Shown here in pieces: positions 11,074 to 22,392 of a stretch of DNA of 64,000 nt. Source of the DNA: Dactylorhiza incarnata (lineage: Eukaryota > Streptophyta > Magnoliopsida > Asparagales > Orchidaceae); the NCBI GenBank assembly GCA_033032865.1, contig JAWHQI010000148.1:5599501-5663500 (forward strand). Reading direction: 5' to 3'. Position numbers and translations under genes: made by a program. The notes under the pieces were generated by a model. That model was not told the origin of the DNA. It saw nothing but the letters and a program-made list of their open reading frames with translations, and ran no database searches. The number at the start of each line of letters is the position of its first letter. Position 1 is the first letter of the stretch.

Positions 11074-11267
11074 ACACAGACGTGTGAGTTTTCTGGAGAG
11101 GGAGAATTTGAGAGAAAAGCCCTTCCATTTGTAAATTGCATCTTTTAGTTTATTTCTGTTCTCTTTATTCCTTCCTCTTGTTTTATATCAGGTTGCTTTA
11201 GTAATTTCTATTTGGTTTAGTATTTGCACAATAGCATTTTTATTTTGAATCGTTTTATCTTCGCACT

Positions 11268-12506
11268 ATGTGGGCACATCTCAATTTCCGTTGCCGTTGG
11301 TGTGGAGCTACCTCCCACTCTAGTGATGAATGCCCTACGGAGAATAGTAGGCATAATTCTTATAGCCCAGCATATGGAGCACCGACTTCGTCTGGTACTC
11401 CATATGGTGCGCGTAAGTCTTATGGCTACTCTGCTGAGCCTTTACCGTCATACTTCTTTTCGGCTCCAGCCCCCGCTGTGCCAAAGAAGCCCGCTAGGCA
11501 GTGCCAGTTTTGTCGGAGCACAGATCACGCCCTGAAGGATTGTGCTGCTTTTCGTCGCCAATTGGATGAGGATGACGAGCCGGATATCCGGATCGTCCCG
11601 AATCCTAACTCTGGCGGCACACCTTCAACATCTGGTTATGTGTCTTTGTCACCTTCACATTTTGAAGGGTATGGCATGGACACAGTCACTGGATGTGTGC
11701 CTGATCTGGGCACCAACATTGCTGAGCCTATTCTCCCGGTGCATCCACCACCTCTAGTGGATTCGATTCTTTGTGAGGAATCGGTGCTCGACTTTTATCC
11801 GAGCACTATTCCTCTCCCTGTTGTGCATACTACACTCGTCTCTGACGACATTGTTGATGATGTGTCGCAGGAGGAGGCGGTTGATCTTAGTATTGTGCCT
11901 ATTCCTATGGAGGAGGACAACCTTCTAGGTGAAGAGGAGTTTTCCTCAGCACCGGTGGAGGAAGTCCAAATCTTTAGCTTGACCACTGTTGATCCCGCCG
12001 AATCTCGTAGCATTGATGACAATGCAAACATTATTTTACTTCCCCCACCTGATGGGAGTGAGTCCGGGATCACTCCCCCGATTGATGTTTATTTATGTTC
12101 TCCGTCTTCTTTATTTCTTGATCCCCTTCCTTCATCTGAGTCTGTGCAGGTTGAATCTTCACAGGTACTTCAGGAGGACTTGGAGCGTTTTGCTCAAGTC
12201 AATGATGAGAGCATCCTCTCATGTGAGGAGGTTTATTCCCCCTCCGTAGAGGAAGCTCCTCTCATTGCCTTCTCCTCCTGCGGACCTGCTGCAGACGATA
12301 CCTTGCTGTGCAAGGATAGTTTTGGTAAGTTGAGTGAGGACCAGGCCTCCTCCTCTTCTTACTTTCTTTTCCCTCTACCTGTGTTTTGCAGGTATTATTA
12401 TTTAGGTAGAGGGGTGACTGCTCTGTCTCCGTATCGGTACCCACTACCGATGCGCATATTAGAACAGTTACCTGTGCACTTTTCTTTCCATAGACCCATT
12501 AGCTAG
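11268..12506 (+). CDS. Two-zinc-knuckle ORF protein of element B (intact)
   Basis: 412 aa from ATG at 11268, the only ORF of the element. Two CCHC knuckles are present: CRWCGATSHSSDEC (about residues 9-22) and CQFCRSTDHALKDC (about residues 79-92). An acidic middle region rich in Glu/Asp/Ser/Pro follows, then the conserved C-terminus with YFLFPLP, YYYLGRGVT and LEQLPVHF. It is not recognisable as a standard gag capsid. It stays open while differing from A's copy at many bases, and the one length difference (one Ser-region codon near residue 360) keeps the frame, which hints at selection. RNA binding or packaging is inferred from the knuckles and the gag-like position. Confidence 0.8.
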   Translation: MWAHLNFRCRWCGATSHSSDECPTENSRHNSYSPAYGAPTSSGTPYGARKSYGYSAEPLPSYFFSAPAPAVPKKPARQCQFCRSTDHALKDCAAFRRQLDEDDEPDIRIVPNPNSGGTPSTSGYVSLSPSHFEGYGMDTVTGCVPDLGTNIAEPILPVHPPPLVDSILCEESVLDFYPSTIPLPVVHTTLVSDDIVDDVSQEEAVDLSIVPIPMEEDNLLGEEEFSSAPVEEVQIFSLTTVDPAESRSIDDNANIILLPPPDGSESGITPPIDVYLCSPSSLFLDPLPSSESVQVESSQVLQEDLERFAQVNDESILSCEEVYSPSVEEAPLIAFSSCGPAADDTLLCKDSFGKLSEDQASSSSYFLFPLPVFCRYYYLGRGVTALSPYRYPLPMRILEQLPVHFSFHRPIS

Positions 12507-14243
12507 AACCTTCATGTTTTTAAATAAGTCGTGCTGGGATGACAATAACCCCAGTAGTTATCTTCCTTTTCTGCATTTTTATTTTATCTAATCCTGTTAA
12601 GTTAGTAGTATTTCTTTTTCAGTTTTCTATTTTCTTTTTGCGGAGCTGACCCCTGCAGGTTTCTTTTCTGGATGGCGGACGCTGCAGCTTAGTCCAGGTT
12701 TACACGCCAATCTTCTGGTGTGCTCATTTCTGAGCACTGGGTACTCTCTTTCCCTAGCATTATTCTGAATTTCATAGCTACATTCTGCGCATATTGTTTA
12801 GTTTAAGACTGGGGGAGTGTACCGAGTGTTCACTACACGTGTACACGTTTTTGCATATCAGAAGTATATTTTTATTTATGTCATATTTTAGCATACACCA
12901 TATCACCCACTTGAGCGCGTACTCATCTGTTTGCTTGCTCTGTTGTGAATTTAATTCTCCTGCTTATTTGGGAAAGTCTAGGTGATGGCTTAGGATTATG
13001 TAGCAGAGTAAAATGTTGACTCTAGTAGTGCTACTAGTCGAGTGCTCAGCTGCATAGAAATTTGTGTAGATTAGACTTCTTTTTATACTTATGGTTTTAT
13101 ATCTCTTCTATTAGTGTAATTGTTGTTTACTCTACTCAAATGGTGAATCCGGTGTGAATCAAACGGTAGCATAAGGATGTGTGTAAACGATCGCTAGATT
13201 CGTATTGCTTGAGTCAGGAGAAAGGAGAATCTTTCTCGGTGGCTAGAACTTGCCCCAAGCGATTCTTGAAGCATTGGCATAGGATAGTTCCAGTGCGTGA
13301 GAATGACGTAGGCCATTATTTTGGCCCGGTTGAGTTTTTTTTATTTCATGCCTATCATCTACCCTTGTTAGCCCCTTTGTGCCTACCCTTTTCTTGATTC
13401 AGCTCCACATATATCTCACCAAAGCCTAAAAGCTAGCCTAGTCACACACCCAAATCTGAGCTTTAGTTGTAGTTTTATTTACATTTTGGGGGTTGTTGAT
13501 CGTGGTGTTTATCATGTGAATTTGTGGATTTGCGCATTTGACAAATCTGCTGAAAGAAAAAGATAAGAAAAAAGAAAATTGAAAACGAAAAAAAATGAAA
13601 AGAAAAAGAAAAAAAAAGAGAAAAAAAATTTGAGTTTTATTGAAAAATCATGTAGAAATATTATGTTTTGGGAGTAGGCGGTGCACACACCTATGTTGCA
13701 AAAGTCCAAGTCTGGGGGTGTGGTGCACTTGCTTCGATGTTGGTGCACGGGTAGTTATTCTTTAAGCTCATTTGGGTTAGGTGTTTTAAGCCGTCCTGTT
13801 TATCATCGTTTACCTCATCGTAACCCAAGCCCCATCTCTAACCTAAAGTCCTACCGACTCACGCTATGAACCAATCTAGTGTCGTGGAGAGAATGTGACC
13901 GGGCAAGCCTATGGTCACCGACACCGATGGATTTCGGTGGAGTTTGTCCGGCGTCCCAATCTTGAGCAATGCTCATCTCAGCGTTTAGTTTACTTTCTCC
14001 GTATGCATGACCGAATGATTCACCGTTGTTCACCATTTTGAGTAGTTGTAATATGCTTTTACTCTTTTAGAAATATATAGACTGTTTATATAATCAGAAA
14101 TCTTCTCTACTATTCTTCTTATGCACGTGAGCATGCGACTTCGCATGGTACTCTGTATTGTAGTTTTAAGCCATCTACTGTTCTTTCCTAGTTCGCTTAG
14201 AATTTGTTTGCTCGGGACGCGCAAACAGTTAAGTCTGGGGGTG
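12507..14243 (+). other. 3' noncoding region of element B with three polypurine motifs
   Basis: No credible ORF. Purine motifs are AAGACTGGGGGAGTG near 12805, AAGTCTGGGGGTGTG near 13708 and the terminal TAAGTCTGGGGGTG at 14230-14243. A purine-rich A/G stretch at 13553-13630 precedes the second motif. The whole region is collinear with 4430-5968 of element A and, inverted, with 48075-49600 of element G. Confidence 0.65.
14230..14243 (+). other. Polypurine tract of element B
   Basis: TAAGTCTGGGGGTG directly abuts the 3' LTR start TGATGAG and is the expected plus-strand primer. Confidence 0.75.
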
Positions 14244-15951
14244 TGATGAGTCCTGATCATATACACTTTTATGGACTCATCTGGGCCGTTTAGTTAGTCA
14301 TTTCACTGCACTTTAGCCCTGTTTTAGTTCATATTTGTTAATCCATGCTAGGTGCACCTTTTGGCCCATTTTGGTGTGATTTCATGTTTATTTTCATTAG
14401 TGGTTTTCATGCACTGTTAGGTGCCACTTTTAGTGGCTGGATTTGTGGTTGTACGCTAGAACAGGAGTCGTGCAGGTGTTTCCGGTGCAATTCTGCACAG
14501 GAACACTGCGCACGACCACTGGTTCTATTGCGCACGACCACTGGTCGTGCGCCACTGATCGTGTGCACTTAACGCCTTTTTCGCGAGTTCTGTTTGGTGC
14601 AGTGCGCACGACCACCAATGCCAGTGCGCACGACCACCGGTCGTGCGCCACTGCTCGTGCGCATTGACCATTAAATTTCTGAGTTCTGTTTCATCTATTG
14701 CGCACGACCACTGACGCTAGTGCGCACGACCACCGGTCGTGTGCCACTGGTCGTGCGAACATGTTATTTTATAATTTTTGTCTTTGCAGGTTCCGTCCAG
14801 GCAGAGCGCACGATCACCGAATGCTAGTGCGCACGACCACTGGTCGTGCGCCAATGACCGTGCGCACTGTTTAATTCCAGCGCCTATAAATTCCCTGCTC
14901 GCGATTTTAGGTAAAAACGCTCGCCCGACTCCGCCGTTTTCTGCTCCCGTTCGCCCAGTTTCGCCCCTCCATCGCCGCCCACCTTAGGGAGGATCTCCGG
15001 GCAAGCTTTCAACGCCAAATCTTTGCCGGAGTTTCCTCTCGGCCTCCTCCTTCATCCACGAGCTCCAAAGGAAGACCTAGCCGCCATTACCGTCAAGCAA
15101 GAGGAAGTTTGCAACCTCCACCGGATCGTGACACGAAGAAGACGGGTCCATTGGAGAGTCGTGACAGCTCTCTCTACCCCGGACGTAGTTGTGGACCGAG
15201 CTTGGACGCGGATTGACAACCCGGCGATTCCAACCGTGAATCTTCAACGAGCCTTCGGATTCGGTCGATTTCTTGCCTTGTTCTCCTTTTATTGATTGTT
15301 GTAATAGCTAGATCTTGTGTATTTTGATGAAGAGCACTTAAACTTGTCTCTATATTTATATATTTCATTTTTGTGGAATACTTTTGTGGTTTATGTGTGT
15401 ATGAGGAGCGCCACCATCCATTTTCCATCCCACCACCGTGTCCGGTGCCGCACTAGCAATTGCTAGTGGCGTGCTAGTCGAAGAGGTGCTTACGACCCTC
15501 ATTCCGTTAGCCTACTCGCCCATCCGCCTACCGAAGCGTGGCATCGCGGCCCGTGTACTCCATCCCGCCTAACGAAGCAGCGCGCTCAAGGCCTGCATAG
15601 TTCGATCCGCTTGCCTACTCGTCCATCCGCCCTTACGAAGTAGCGCGTTCAAGGCCTACGTAGTCTTCCATCCCGCCGAGCGAAGCTTTGCATAGCGGCA
15701 TTGCATAGGAGTAGTTGATAGCTTTTATTTTATTTTCCAAAAGCCAACCCAACTCCCCCGCATCCCATCCGATTTTAGGACTTCAATCTCAAGTCCTTCC
15801 TCGAAACCTAACTCCACCTTACTGTGTTCCTTGAGAGATTCGATACTCGGGGATTACTCCTCGTTTTATATTACTTGAACGATCGGTACACTGCCGTTTC
15901 GTGTCGCAGTCGAGCTACCGCCTATAGCGGTGTGTGAGATTTGCGCCATCA
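14244..15951 (+). repeat. 3' LTR of element B
   Basis: 1,708 bp, apparently identical to 9342-11049 at a constant offset of 4,902. It is followed by the target duplicate CTTCT at 15952-15956. Confidence 0.93.
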
Positions 15952-15956
15952 CTTCT

Positions 15957-16854
15957 CACCTACTAGGTGGGTATGAACACTACCAAACCTAGGCCTATAT
16001 ACGCCTCGACGCTAAGAACACACAACAGAGACCCTCCATACTGCTCACATCATGCTGAGTCTTCATAACACAGAAGGGGTCTTTAGGAAGTGAGCACCAA
16101 GAGTCCAACCCAATCGGTCTAGAGTCTAACTGCTAGCTTCTGTCGGTGTCATGACTAGCAAGCCCGTAGTTCCTCCACAAGTAATCCTCCAACCAGGATC
16201 ATTACACCACCATGTGTAAACTATGCACGTTCATGTAATTCCCATGCACAACCCGTGCTATCAAGCACCCAAGGACTCACGAAAGGAGCCTTATTACATT
16301 TCTCCTCATATAATCAATGTCGATGCTAATTAGCATCCAAGGCCCCCAACCACCAGGTCCTTAACATTGCACCATAAGATATGACCATATCTTATAACCA
16401 GCATCAAGCCATCAATACTACACATACTGAGTTGTTATAACTCTCATGTAGTGGCGTGCGTATAACACAAAAATTACTCTATGAGACCCTACAGGACTAC
16501 TTGTGCGTATATAGTGATATTCATATCTTACAAAATAAGTAAGCCTAACTTATCATCAATATTCAATTCACATGCTCAATTCACGTGCTCAATTCACGGC
16601 ATGTTTCAACACCCTTGAAGCTATCACCCATATTGAAAGGTTGTCACAAATCTAAGCATCTGATAGATTATCAAATGATGTGAGCATTAATATAAACATG
16701 CCCTCTAAATTCTTCATTCAATTATGCACTGCAATGTCCCATTTTAGAATCATAACATTCCTCTATGCCTTGCACAATGGACATGGGAATCCAGGAACTC
16801 CTACCACCTAAAGGGGGAAACCTGAAGTTCTCTGTTTGCTAATTCCGGCGGTAG
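15957..16854. other. Pre-insertion sequence, no gene seen
   Basis: This continues the sequence interrupted by element B at 9341, probably more of the minus-strand Ty3-like LTR. It is AT-rich with no ORF, tRNA or clear repeat, and I cannot place the LTR end. Confidence 0.4.
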
Positions 16855-16970
16855 TGCTACCACCAAGTGCTAGTGATCCAGATGACACACCTTCCCGTCG
16901 ACATTAAGTGTCGACGGGAAGTTACCCATTCCCGTAGGCAAGTCTACACGCTAACGCCGGCGGTTGCGCT
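16855..16970. repeat. 112-bp hairpin tandem repeat, first unit
   Basis: It contains a perfect hairpin at 16891-16921: 13-base arms CTTCCCGTCGACA / TGTCGACGGGAAG with loop TTAAG. A second inverted pair of GTCGAC type follows. The next unit is displaced by copia element D; removing D and one target duplicate gives a spacing of 112 bp between equivalent bases (16902 and 24926), the same as between units 2 and 3 (24926 and 25038). Confidence 0.7.
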
Positions 16971-18022
16971 TGTTAAATTTTTGAAGTGGAAGTGGAGTTG
17001 TGATGGGCGGTCTGTGGATTGGAGATCGCAGAGACCGCGCGGTCTGCGCTGGTTCTCTGGTCGATTCTATCTCAGCAGTTTTGATTGAGGCGGTCTGATC
17101 TGGGAGACCGATATTTGTTCGGGCGGCTTGCGCAGGTTGGTCTGGCGACTTGTCCTAAGTCGGCCAGATGTTCTTGGTCTGCCTTCTTTGGAAGAAGACC
17201 GGGCGGTCTGCCTTCTTGAGACCACGGTGACCGAGCGGTTTGGTTGTAACCACAAGGTTTAATAAGGAGCTAAGAGCTATGCTGAGCTTGGGCGGTCTGC
17301 CTTGCGAGACCGCTCACGATTTGATGGGCGGTTATTGTATCCCGGTTTGTGTGGTGACGACATCCATCTACTCGCCTATAAATAGGGGTGCAGGGCCCAT
17401 CATTAATAACGAGAACTATAAGAACCAAAGTTGGCTTGATTGTGCCTGTCTCATTCTGAGGTCGTGTGGTTTGGGATTTTGTCTGACCGGTTTGTGTGTT
17501 CGTAGGTTAGCGGCTAGCAGCTCGTGGTCAGCTTGTCTCCCTTCTCCCAGCTTTGAATAAACCAGTCTGGGCGGACTGTGTTAAGGTGTTCTTGGTCTGG
17601 TGAAGCGGACTCAGATGAGTAGGCGGTCTTAAGTGGCCAGGCGATCTTGAGTTGCGGTCTGTCTCAGATAACAATTTCTTGTTCAGAGTTTGCGGGTTCT
17701 TCTATGATCAAGACCGTGCGGTCTGGGCTTGTACTCTATTCGCGCGGTATCAGGAGCTGCCGTCGGACTTGTTTGTTTGTGCGGTATGGCGGTCTCAAAT
17801 TGTCAGGTCGCTGCAGCTTGTTTACCTTTGTGTTTTGTTCTTCTCTCCTCTGTGATTCTTATGAATCATGTCTCGCCATGTATACCTAACTTTGTAAAGA
17901 GATAGTTAATATCATAGCACTATTCGGTCTTCCCATTGTCATTGTTGTGCAACACTTGTGAAGGGTTTTGTGAAGTGATTCCGCATTTTTTACATCATCT
18001 CCCGACCTCAAGTTTTTTAACA
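16971..18022 (+). repeat. 5' LTR of copia element D
   Basis: 1,052 bp, TGTTAAATTT to TTTTTTAACA. The GCGGTCT core recurs many times through the LTR. It lacks an 86-bp segment present in the 3' LTR at about 24494-24580. Confidence 0.9.
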
Positions 18023-18038
18023 TGGTATCAAAGCCAGG
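18023..18038 (+). other. Primer-binding site of element D
   Basis: TGGTATCAAAGCCAGG directly follows the LTR end and is complementary to the 3' end of initiator-Met tRNA, the usual copia primer. Confidence 0.85.
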
Positions 18039-18104
18039 TTGCTGAGGTTGATTGTTGATACTTCTCTCAGGTTTCTCAAGTGGTTTGCAATCACTGGTAT
18101 AGCA

Positions 18105-19312
18105 ATGGAAGGAGAACTATGCTAGAGGTCTTAGTATTGAGCTCCTTACGCAGACTAACTTTAAGAAGTGGAAGCCTTGCATGGAGAGCTATCTTATTGG
18201 CGAGGATTTGTGGGAGGTTGTAGGAGGAGAAGATACAAGTTGTTGTTCCTGCTGAAGGGAATGCTGAGCTCGTGAAGGCTTGTAGGAGAACGAATGCTAA
18301 GGCGGAGTCCACTCTCAAGAGAGTTATAATTCTAAAGTTGTTTGATCACATCATCGGATGTGGATCAGCTGCTGAAATTTGGACAGCCTTGGATGGCTTG
18401 TTTAATAAGAAGAATGTAGCTAGGCTACAGTTCTTGGAGAATGAGTTGGCGAAAGCAACTCAGGGAGATTTGTCTATCTCAACATTTTTCTTGAAGATGG
18501 AGAACCTCTGCGTAGAGATATCGGCTTTGGACCCGGATGAGCCTATATCAGAAGCTAAGCTGAAGAGGCACATAATCCGCAGCTTGCAGAGGGAATATGT
18601 GGGCTTTGTTACTTCTGTTCAAGGCTGGGCCAATCAGCCTTCGTTGCTGGAGCTGGAGAACTTACTTGCTTTGCAGGAAAGTTTGGCTAAGCAAATGGCT
18701 GGGATGTCTGTCTCTGGGGGAGATGGTGAGGTTCTCTTCTCTGTCAAGAAGAAGAGATGGGACAAGAAGAAGAAGACATCTGGAGATGATGGTCCGTCTA
18801 CTTTATATCAGCAGGAGAGGAGTTATGCTCCTAAGCGTGATGGGAAGAAGCAGGAAGGACCTAGATGCTTTGGGTGTAACAAGCTTGGTCATTTTAAAAG
18901 AGACTGCAAGGTCAACCTTCAGCCAGGGCATGCTGTAGGAAAGGAGGAGGCTGGTTCCAATTCTGAAGGTAGTTGGGGTGGTGGAGGTGCATTCATGACA
19001 GACATGTATGTTTGGGCCATGGCATCCATCAACTATCAAGATGATTGGATAGTTGACTCTATGTGTGGTCATCACCTCACCGGGGATGAGTCACAGTTCT
19101 CCTCATTGCAGGCATATACAGGTAATGACGCTATCATTACGGCTGATGATACTATTCATGCAGTAGAGAAGGTGGGTGTGGTTTCATTGAACGATGAGAG
19201 AGGTACTCTTACGTTGAAGAGTGTCTATCATGTTCCGGGGATGAAGAAGAACCTCTTCTCGGTGACCAACGTGGTGGATGCTAGCTATCATGTTCTGTTT
19301 GGTCCAACATAA
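18105..19312 (+). pseudogene. gag and protease start of copia element D
   Basis: The likely start is ATG at 18105, but the frame moves by one base near 18116 and again near 18240, so the long open frame begins only at 18272. It holds a copia gag domain (UBN2-like, about 18300-18700), a Lys-rich stretch and a CCHC knuckle CFGCNKLGHFKRDC (18866-18907). The protease motif reads WIVDSMCGHHLTGD: the glycine of the catalytic Asp-Ser-Gly is Met (codon 19061), probably inactivating. The frame stops at TAA 19310-19312 and continues in the same frame. Confidence 0.85.
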
Positions 19313-20833
19313 GTGAAATTTCTCCGAAATGTTTCAGTTATGAAAGCTGAGGTCACGCATGTTGGGAGACGGGTGAAGGACTTGTTTGTTCTTTCAACAA
19401 GTTCTTATGTTGATAAGATGAGGTTTAACGACAGCGCTGCTACCTGGAACGAAAGGCTTGGGCATGTTGGGATGGATATGTTGAAAGCTATGGCAGGAAG
19501 AGGCCTGGTGAAAGGTCTGCCTAGTTTGTCATCTTTCGGAGATGGTCATGTTTGTGCAGGTTGTCAGTTTGGTAAGGCTCAACGCCTTCCATTTGACAAA
19601 TCACAAAGAAGATGTAAAAGACCATTGGAGTGCATCCATGGTGATCTGTTTGGACCTACCCACACTTCCAGTCTTGGAGGTAGCAGGTATATGCTGATTT
19701 TGGTTGATGACTTCACAAGATATACGTGGGAATATTTTTTGAAGGAGAAGTCGGAGGCGTTCGAGAGGTTTCTGGAGTTCAAGGAGCTGGTGGAAGGTCG
19801 GCTTAACCTGCGGATCAAGAGGTTCAGAACTGACAATGGAGGGGAGTTCACCTCTAAGGCGTTCTTTAACTTCTGCAGGAAGCATGACATCCAAAGGGAG
19901 ATTTCTTGTGCTCACACTCCCCAACAGAACGGAGTTGCAAAGCGGAAGATCCGTCACCTTACGGAGATTTGCAAATGTTGACTTCATGCCAAGAGTATCC
20001 CAAAGTCCTTCTGGGCAGAGGGAATGTCTTGTGCGACCTCTGTTATCAACTGGATGCCTCTCAATCCCATCAACATGAAGACCCCACATGAGTTGATGTT
20101 TAAGGAGAATCCAAGCGTGGAACACTTTCGAGTGTTTGGTTCTACCTGCTACGTGCATGTTCCGGATGCCCTTAGAACGAAGCTAGATGCGAAAGAAAGG
20201 AAGCTAGTCTTCGTCGGTTATAATGACCGGAAGAAAGGGTGGAGATGCATGAATCCCGAGACACGGAGATATGTGGTCTCTAGGGATGTGGTATTTGACG
20301 AGCTGACGTCATACCAAGGTAGCTCTTCTGTTGAGTTACAAGGAAGCAGGGTAGATGATGGACCTGTAGAAGCTGCACGGGAAGTTCTGGTGGAGTCACC
20401 TGTTTCTCCAAGTGCTCCTGGTATTTCTAGCTCTGGGTCAGGTGCTTCAGGTTCTGGAAGCAGGGGGAGCGATGCTCCATGTTTACCTGAAAGGAGAGCT
20501 AGTCCAGAAGCTGCAATGGAAGAGGTGGTTCAGAGTCAAGCTCTAAGGAGGTCCAAGAGGACCATTATTCCACCTGATCGGTATACGGGCGGGAACTTGG
20601 TGAGCTTTGTCTCATGTTTCATCGCAGGTCCCCTAGATGAGAGAGATCCATCTTGTTATGATAATGTCGTTGGAGTCAAGGAGTGGGAAGGAGCCATGGA
20701 TGAGGCTGCCCTCAGGAAGAATGAGACATGGGACTTGGTGCCTAAGGTCGAGGGTATTACTCCAGTAACTTGCAAGTGGGTTTTCAAATTGAAGAAGAAG
20801 GTTGATGGAAGTATTGAGCGGTACGCGGCTCGC
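19313..20833 (+). pseudogene. Integrase and start of reverse transcriptase of copia element D
   Basis: It continues the gag frame. A gag-pre-integrase HHCC zinc region (LGHVGMDM ... CAGCQFGK) is followed by the integrase core with Asp in IHGDLFGP and Asp in RTDNGGEF. The catalytic Glu position in NGVAKRK is Lys (codon 19940-19942), so the DDE triad is broken. TGA at 19979-19981 interrupts the frame, which then resumes through the integrase C-terminal region, a Ser/Gly-rich linker and the first reverse transcriptase block. A solo LTR interrupts it after 20833 without disturbing the phase. Confidence 0.88.
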
Positions 20834-22387
20834 TGATGAGTCTCCATTATATACATGTTTTAGGACTCATTTGGGCTTATTATCATGCATAGGTACTGCA
20901 TATTAGGTTGATTATCGATCATATTGCACTAGTTGTTCATTTGCGTAGATAGTACCTTCCATAGCCTAGTTCTGTGTGTTATCTTGGATGGTTCCCTTTT
21001 ATTCTTTTAAGTGCATATTTTATGACCGCTGGGGAGCTTTGTTTCTATACCCCAGCGGGTATGCTTGAGTTTGCTGCTGGTACAATGATCATGTGAACGC
21101 TCGGAATGGGTTGGGGCGAATTTTAGCCTAAAAAGCCACTGATCGTGCGTTTTCCTTCGCGCACAATCAGGCGCAGACCACTGGTCGTGCGATAATTCCC
21201 CTTATTTACCCGAGCGGTTCGCACGATCATAGGCCTTCTTCGCGCACGACCACTGGTCGTGCGCTGCTGACCGTGCGTATTTTCCCTACCTTTTCCTCTG
21301 CAACAGGTTGACTGTGCACGATCACAAGCAGTCCTTCGCGCACGAACACTGGTCGTGCGCCCCTGATCGTGCGCTGTACTTTGACTGCGCATGACCACTG
21401 GTCAAGACAGAACGGTTTGGGCGCGAATTCTTCCGCAAGTCTCCGCCATTTTCCCTCTCCAAGCTCCATCCATCCATCCCTTTCCTTGGGAAAGCTTCAT
21501 CCATCGATCCTAAGCTCCATCAAGGGTCCTAGAAGCATTCTCCGCCATCTACAGCAAGCATTTGAAGGTGCGGCATCTCCATTGAGCTAAGTGGAAGAAA
21601 CCCAGCTCTGAGAAGAAGACGGGTGATGTTTAGAGGTAGCGACAGCCTTGAACCCCGGAAGCAACTAAGGACTGAGCTCGGAGGAGGTGTGACGACCCCC
21701 CATTCCGACCAAGATCTACGGCGAGGCTTCTCATCTCGTGGTTTCCTCTACCCTCTCTCTCTTTTATGGAAATGTACTTTGGATTGTTGTAATGAACTGA
21801 GTGCTTTCTATTTGTCTATGAATAGATGCTTTTTCTTGTTTCATTCTTCATTTTGATGCTTTGTTGTGATGCGCTCCGCCCCCACTCCACTTCCACACAT
21901 ACGTTCTAGCTAGCTCACTCTAGCAAAAGCTAGAGTTGAGAGTGAAGAGGTGCCTTCGACCCTCACGAAACCCCACACTGTGGCCATTTCACCCACTTAC
22001 CGAAGCACGGCATCGCGACCGCTGCACTCACCCCCACTTTGCGAAGAGGTGTGAGTAACCCTCACTCGTCACAGTTACTCTCCGTCCACGCGCCTTCCGA
22101 AGCACGACATCGCGGCCGTTGCATCCATCCCGCCTTGCGAAGCAGAGTTTTGACCCGCCTTTCTTATTTCTGCAATAGCTTAGTACACCAACCACAACGC
22201 CCCCATTTTACATTATTCGCTCGTGTAACAATCGACTCACCACACATCTCGTTCACCACATCCTGCATTCCTTTGAGAATGATATTCGGGGAATTCCTCC
22301 CTACATTTATTACTTGACAATGACCGGTGCACTGTCGTCGTACCGCATTTCACGCTAACTAATTAGCGGTGCTGAAATCGCGCGTCA
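20834..22387 (+). mobile_element. Solo LTR of an Athila-like family inside copia element D
   Basis: 1,554 bp, TGATGAGTCT to GCGCGTCA, with the target duplicate CTCGC (20829-20833 and 22388-22392). It has no interior, so the parent was reduced by LTR-LTR recombination. It shares the palindrome cluster (21140-21410; one perfect copy at 21242-21264), a GAAGAAGACGGGTGATG leader motif and the CGAAGC modules (21998 and 22096) with A, B and G, but is otherwise strongly diverged. The palindromes match those of B more than those of G. Confidence 0.88.
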
Positions 22388-22392
22388 CTCGC

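Larger units (their letters stand above)
9342..15951 (+). mobile_element. Element B: complete, recently inserted non-autonomous Athila-like element
   Basis: 6,610 bp, bounded by the target duplicate CTTCT (9337-9341 and 15952-15956). The LTRs are 1,708 bp each, offset by 4,902 bp, and I found no difference between them. The interior (11050-14243) holds a tRNA-Asp-type primer site, one intact ORF, a noncoding region and a clean polypurine tract. There is no protease, reverse transcriptase, RNase H or integrase, and the second ORF of element A is absent. It must have been copied by enzymes supplied in trans. Confidence 0.93.

Noticed and set aside
16867..17088. 73-aa ORF spanning the hairpin repeat and copia LTR
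   Set aside because: Crosses an insertion junction; no domain.
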